NCBI GenBank assembly: GCA_024699575.1
Contig: JAILPF010000099.1
Coordinates: forward strand, 1 to 18,349
Source: Acetatifactor sp.
Lineage (GTDB): Bacteria > Bacillota > Clostridia > Lachnospirales > Lachnospiraceae
Direction of reading: 5' to 3'
Length of the DNA: 18,349 nt
Shown here: piece by piece, positions 14,743-18,349 of the stretch
Position numbering within the stretch: the stretch's first letter is position 1
How the letters are laid out: every line of letters begins with the position of its first letter
Translations under genes and position numbers: made by a program
The notes under the pieces: model-generated
Databases searched by the model: none
Told to the model about the DNA's origin: nothing
What the model saw: only the letters and a program-made list of their open reading frames with translations

Positions 14743-16050
14743 ATGGAGAAATACGATGTGATTGTGGCCGGCGGTGGTCCGGCAGGAGTGGCGGCTGCTA
14801 TCGCAGCCGCTGAAAATGGAGCAAAGACATTATTAATTGAAAAATATGGTTTTTTGGGTGGAACTCCTATTAATGCTTCCGTGCCGGTTTTTTGCCCTTA
14901 CAGTGATAAGAATAAAGCAATCATCGGCGGAATTGGGATTCGGATATTGAGGGGAATGCAAAAAGAAACTTGGCGAAATCCGATTCAGGAAAAAGATAAC
15001 GGACTGGTGGATTTGGATTGGGTTGTGATTGACCCAGAGGTATTAAAGAGAGTGTTGGACCGTATGGTGTCTGAGAGTGGCGCGGCTCTTTTACTGCACA
15101 CGGTTGTGACAGGTGTTGAGAAGGAAGGGGATAGAATTTCCCGGATTACTACCTACAGCAAAAGTGGAGTGCAGATGTACAGTGCGGAATGTTTTATTGA
15201 TTGTACGGGAGATGCAGATTTGGTTGGACTTGCCGGAGGGGAATATGAGTTGGGCGACGATGCCGGAAAAGTGCAGGGCTTGACGCTTTGCATGAGACTT
15301 GGCGGTGTCGATGGTGAAAAATTTAATGAATACAAGCAAGTGACAGATGAGGACGGCAATCTACATGTGGCGGTTGCCAGAGCAAAAGCGTGCGGAGATT
15401 TTCCCTTGGGAGAAAAGGAAGTAGCTACATTTGTTCTTCAGAACAGAGATTGTGCCGGGGTGAATTTTGGACATATCTATGATGTGAATCCATTGGATGT
15501 AAAAGGATTAACTGCGGCGGAAATCAGTGCCAGAGAGAAATCATTAGAACTCCTTGATTTCTTTAAAAAGTATGTGCCGGGATTTGAGAACAGTTATATT
15601 CTGAGCACCGGACCTGCGATTGGAGTGCGCGAGTCCAGAAGAATCGTCGGTGAGTACAGACTGACCAGACAGGATTATTATGAACAACGTGAGTTTGAAG
15701 ATGCGATTGCCAGATATGCATATCCGATTGATGTACATGCGGTTGAGCAGAAGAAAGATCCTGATGGCGAGGATGAATTTGTATCGTCTGCGTATCCGGC
15801 AGGAGCTTCTTATACGATACCGTACCGTGCGCTGTTACCGAAGCAGTTGTCCAATGTGATTGTGGCAGGGCGCTCCCTTGCCTCTGACAGAGCAATCAAT
15901 GGTTCTGCCAGAGTTGCACCGGCATGTTTTGCCATGGGTCAGGCAGCAGGTACAGCAGCAGCATTGAGCGTAAGAGACAAGGTTGGGGTAAAGAATATTG
16001 ACGTATCTAAACTGAGACAGATGCTGACAGAACAGGGTGCATGTCTGTAA
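14743..16050 (+). CDS. FAD-dependent oxidoreductase (PF12831-type), cytoplasmic
   Basis: The 435-residue protein has an N-terminal Rossmann motif for FAD, VIVAGGGPAGVAAAIAAAEN (6-25), with GGGPAG at 10-15 and Glu33 at the end of strand 2 for the ribose. GFLGGT follows, as in the FAD_oxidored group. Near the C-terminus NVIVAGRSLASDRAINGSAR leads into ACFAMGQAAGTAAAL, the second FAD-contacting signature of that family. There is no signal peptide or membrane segment, so it acts inside the cell. The substrate is unknown; members of this family often sit in carbohydrate loci. It starts 12 nt after the MalG-type permease with an AGGAGG site, and the secreted beta-helix gene starts 20 nt after it. 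An oxidative step on the imported glycan is a reasonable inference, not a demonstrated role. Confidence 0.8.
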   Translation: MEKYDVIVAGGGPAGVAAAIAAAENGAKTLLIEKYGFLGGTPINASVPVFCPYSDKNKAIIGGIGIRILRGMQKETWRNPIQEKDNGLVDLDWVVIDPEVLKRVLDRMVSESGAALLLHTVVTGVEKEGDRISRITTYSKSGVQMYSAECFIDCTGDADLVGLAGGEYELGDDAGKVQGLTLCMRLGGVDGEKFNEYKQVTDEDGNLHVAVARAKACGDFPLGEKEVATFVLQNRDCAGVNFGHIYDVNPLDVKGLTAAEISAREKSLELLDFFKKYVPGFENSYILSTGPAIGVRESRRIVGEYRLTRQDYYEQREFEDAIARYAYPIDVHAVEQKKDPDGEDEFVSSAYPAGASYTIPYRALLPKQLSNVIVAGRSLASDRAINGSARVAPACFAMGQAAGTAAALSVRDKVGVKNIDVSKLRQMLTEQGACL

Positions 16051-16070
16051 GAAAAAAGGGGGTATTATTT

Positions 16071-18349
16071 ATGAGGTATAGAAAAGAAACGATGCGAGCT
16101 GTGGCGGCTTTGTTTTTGGCGGTGATGATGAGTTTGGGGATTGGAATTTATGCGTCCGCCGAAACGGTCGGTACGGTTTATTATGTGGATTCTGTAGCCG
16201 GAGATGACGGAAATAGTGGTACGTCTCCAAATGCTCCATGGAAAACACTTGATAAAATAAATGGAACGACTTTTCTGCCGGGAGATACCATTTTGTTAAA
16301 ATCCGGGTCTATCTGGCAGGGACAGCTATGGCCAAAAGGCTCCGGAACAGCAGAAGCGTTTATTTCAATTGACAGTTATGGTACAGGAAGTATGCCGGTT
16401 ATTAACGGAGCCGGTTCTGTAGCAGAGACTGTTTATTTGCATAATCAGGAATATTGGAATATCCAGAGTCTTGAGGTGACGAATCTGCATCCGAATGATT
16501 ATCTGGAACTTTCCCAGAGGGACAAAACACAGCGTTTTGGAGTTCATGTGGTTGCAGAAAATATGGGTGAGGCAAACAGCATTCATATTTCTGACTTGTA
16601 TGTACACGATATATACGGTGATAATTCTCGAAACGGTTCGAAAAATTCAGGAGGTATTTTGGTAGAAGTAAAAGGAGGGGCTACGGAGACATGGTGGAAT
16701 GATGTGTTGATTGAAAACTGTACCGTAAGAGATGTGGCTCGAACAGGAATAGCAACCTATTCCAGCTGGAGAAATCAGGGTGGTCATACGGCCGGATTGG
16801 GAAGATGGATCGGATGGCAGAATATTGTGATCCGGAATAACATGATTGATACCGTCGGAGGAGATGGCATCATTGTACGAAACGGAATCGGAGCTGTCAT
16901 AGAACATAATGTTGCTAAGGATTGCAATTATGACAGTTACACGGATAATGTTGCCATCTGGCCGTGGGGGAGCAACGACACTCTGGTTCAATATAACGAA
17001 GCATATTCCACACATTCTCAGAGAGATGGACAGGGCTTTGACAGTGATTATAACTGTAATGGTTCCATTTTTCAGTATAATTACAGCCATGACAATGAAG
17101 GTGGCTTTATGTTGATCTGTTGTGGGGGAACTCAAAATTTTAACAATGGAACGATTATCCGTTATAATATCAGCCAGAATGATAAAGCCAGAGTTTTTAA
17201 TTTTGTTGGACCCACCACCAATACGACGATCTATAACAATACGATTTATCTCAATGCAGCTTCCACAACAGAACCCGTGAGGGGTGGAAATTGGGATGGA
17301 CTCCCGAGCAATGTTTCGTTTTACAACAATATTTTTTACTATGAACATTCCGGTCAGTATGCTGAGATGGAAAAAATATCAAATATTACCTTTGACTATA
17401 ATGTGTTTTATGGATATCATCCCTCCAATGAACCGGTGGATGCTCATAAGATTACCGCGGACCCTTTGCTGATTAATCCCGGAAGTGGAAGTATAGGCAG
17501 AACCACAGTTGACGGATATAAACTTCGCGCTAATTCACCGGTAATCAATACCGGAAAGCAGATAACAGATAACGGCGGTGTGGACTATTGGGGCAACAGT
17601 CTGTATACGGTTACCCCTGACAGAGGTGCCTTTGAGTCGGATGTCACGGTAATAAATGATATGCCGGAGCTTTTGACTTTTGAGGCAGAACAGTTGAATA
17701 TCAGTGATATTTCTGCTGGAATTACCTGCAATGTCAATTATGCTTCAGATGCGAGCAATGGGACCTATCTGATCCTAGAAGCCAATTCTGTAGGAAATAG
17801 TGTATCTTATGAGGTAGATATTGAACATGCCGGAGTGTATAAGGTATGCCCCAGAATGAAATTCGGACCGGATCGTGGCAAATGTATTCTGACAATTGCG
17901 AAGGAAACAAGCACGGTGTATACAGGTTCGGAGACAGATACCTATAGCTCTTCTTACAATTGGGTGAATACGGATATGGGTGAAGCAGTGATTATGCAGC
18001 CCGGAAGATATATTTTCCGATTTGAAGTATCGGGGAAAAACAATAGCAGCAGAGGATACAGACTGTTTTTGGATAATATTGTGCTGGAAAAGACAGGCGA
18101 GGTAGAAGGTGTGACCGGAACTCGTTATGAGGCGGAAAACCTGCAGACGGAAGGCCCGGCAACATCACAGAGTGTACAGGGAAACGGATATAGCGGTGGG
18201 GCAGCATGCCATACCTATACTTCACAGAAATACCAGTATGTTCAATATGAATTTGATGTTGTTCCCGGAGAGTATGAAATCGTAGTTGGATTGAAAAAAG
18301 GATCCAATATGGCTATGGTGTTGCCTTCCATGAGTGTGCCGGGAACTTC
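16071..18349 (+). CDS. Secreted right-handed beta-helix protein with CBM-like modules (3' end outside window)
   Basis: The frame from ATG 16071 stays open to the window edge, giving at least 759 residues; the C-terminus is missing. AAGGGGG lies eight bases upstream. Residues 1-30 are a Sec signal peptide ending ASA. Mature residues start with a 'YYVDSVAGDDGNSGTSP' block typical of secreted beta-helix proteins. A parallel beta-helix spans about 36-525, with Asn-rich turns such as IRNNMIDTVGGDGI and FQYNYSHDNEGGF. Two modules beginning FEAEQ (about 535-675) and YEAEN (from about 685) resemble CBM6/35-like carbohydrate-binding folds. The fold is shared by polysaccharide lyases and some glycosidases; I cannot name a family or catalytic residues. 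It is the last visible gene of the sugar operon. Confidence 0.82.
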   Translation, partial: MRYRKETMRAVAALFLAVMMSLGIGIYASAETVGTVYYVDSVAGDDGNSGTSPNAPWKTLDKINGTTFLPGDTILLKSGSIWQGQLWPKGSGTAEAFISIDSYGTGSMPVINGAGSVAETVYLHNQEYWNIQSLEVTNLHPNDYLELSQRDKTQRFGVHVVAENMGEANSIHISDLYVHDIYGDNSRNGSKNSGGILVEVKGGATETWWNDVLIENCTVRDVARTGIATYSSWRNQGGHTAGLGRWIGWQNIVIRNNMIDTVGGDGIIVRNGIGAVIEHNVAKDCNYDSYTDNVAIWPWGSNDTLVQYNEAYSTHSQRDGQGFDSDYNCNGSIFQYNYSHDNEGGFMLICCGGTQNFNNGTIIRYNISQNDKARVFNFVGPTTNTTIYNNTIYLNAASTTEPVRGGNWDGLPSNVSFYNNIFYYEHSGQYAEMEKISNITFDYNVFYGYHPSNEPVDAHKITADPLLINPGSGSIGRTTVDGYKLRANSPVINTGKQITDNGGVDYWGNSLYTVTPDRGAFESDVTVINDMPELLTFEAEQLNISDISAGITCNVNYASDASNGTYLILEANSVGNSVSYEVDIEHAGVYKVCPRMKFGPDRGKCILTIAKETSTVYTGSETDTYSSSYNWVNTDMGEAVIMQPGRYIFRFEVSGKNNSSRGYRLFLDNIVLEKTGEVEGVTGTRYEAENLQTEGPATSQSVQGNGYSGGAACHTYTSQKYQYVQYEFDVVPGEYEIVVGLKKGSNMAMVLPSMSVPGT

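Noticed and set aside
16647..17348. Minus-strand open frame of 233 codons
   Set aside because: It lies wholly inside the beta-helix gene, whose signal peptide, binding site and fold pattern are clear. The minus-strand peptide shows no recognisable domain.

Overview
The window looks like chromosomal DNA from a low-to-mid GC Gram-positive anaerobe of the Clostridia, most likely Lachnospiraceae. The reasons are strong GGAGG-type ribosome binding sites, lipoproteins with 'LCAC'/'LAGC' lipoboxes, a BMP-type nucleoside ABC operon, a YesM/YesN-type two-component pair next to a sugar ABC operon, and a purine riboswitch of the Firmicutes type. Genus and species cannot be fixed from the sequence. I see no insertion sequence, phage gene, CRISPR array, tRNA or rRNA.

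Region 1 (1-7082, + strand) is a purine/nucleoside uptake operon. The window opens inside the 3' half of a guanine-class purine riboswitch, whose expression platform is an intrinsic terminator at 64-111. Then come a 39-codon mini-lipoprotein, a full BMP-family substrate-binding lipoprotein, a two-domain ABC ATPase and two permeases that overlap end to start. The operon ends with a membrane-anchored GH25 muramidase-like protein carrying two C-terminal SH3-like repeats. A block of two competing hairpins (1717-1803) separates the binding-protein gene from the ATPase gene.

Region 2 (7045-8671) holds two tRNA anticodon-loop modification genes, trmO (- strand) and truA (+ strand). They are transcribed divergently from a short intergenic region with recognisable promoters. 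trmO converges on the muramidase gene, and the two coding ends overlap by 38 bp.

Region 3 (8697 to the right edge, + strand) is a carbohydrate sensing and uptake locus. It has a YesM-type sensor kinase, a YesN-type AraC response regulator, an intrinsic terminator, and then an operon. That operon encodes a sugar-binding lipoprotein, two MalF/MalG-type permeases, a cytoplasmic FAD-dependent oxidoreductase and a large secreted right-handed beta-helix protein with CBM-like C-terminal modules, cut off by the window end. No ATPase is encoded with the sugar permeases, so a shared MsmX-type ATPase elsewhere in the genome is likely. The implied pathway is extracellular attack on a polysaccharide, import of an oligosaccharide, and an oxidative step inside the cell. 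The substrate is not identifiable from the sequence. This combination is the best candidate for an undescribed system. The duplicated hairpin/RBS/signal-peptide module at the head of the purine operon is the second most interesting signal.
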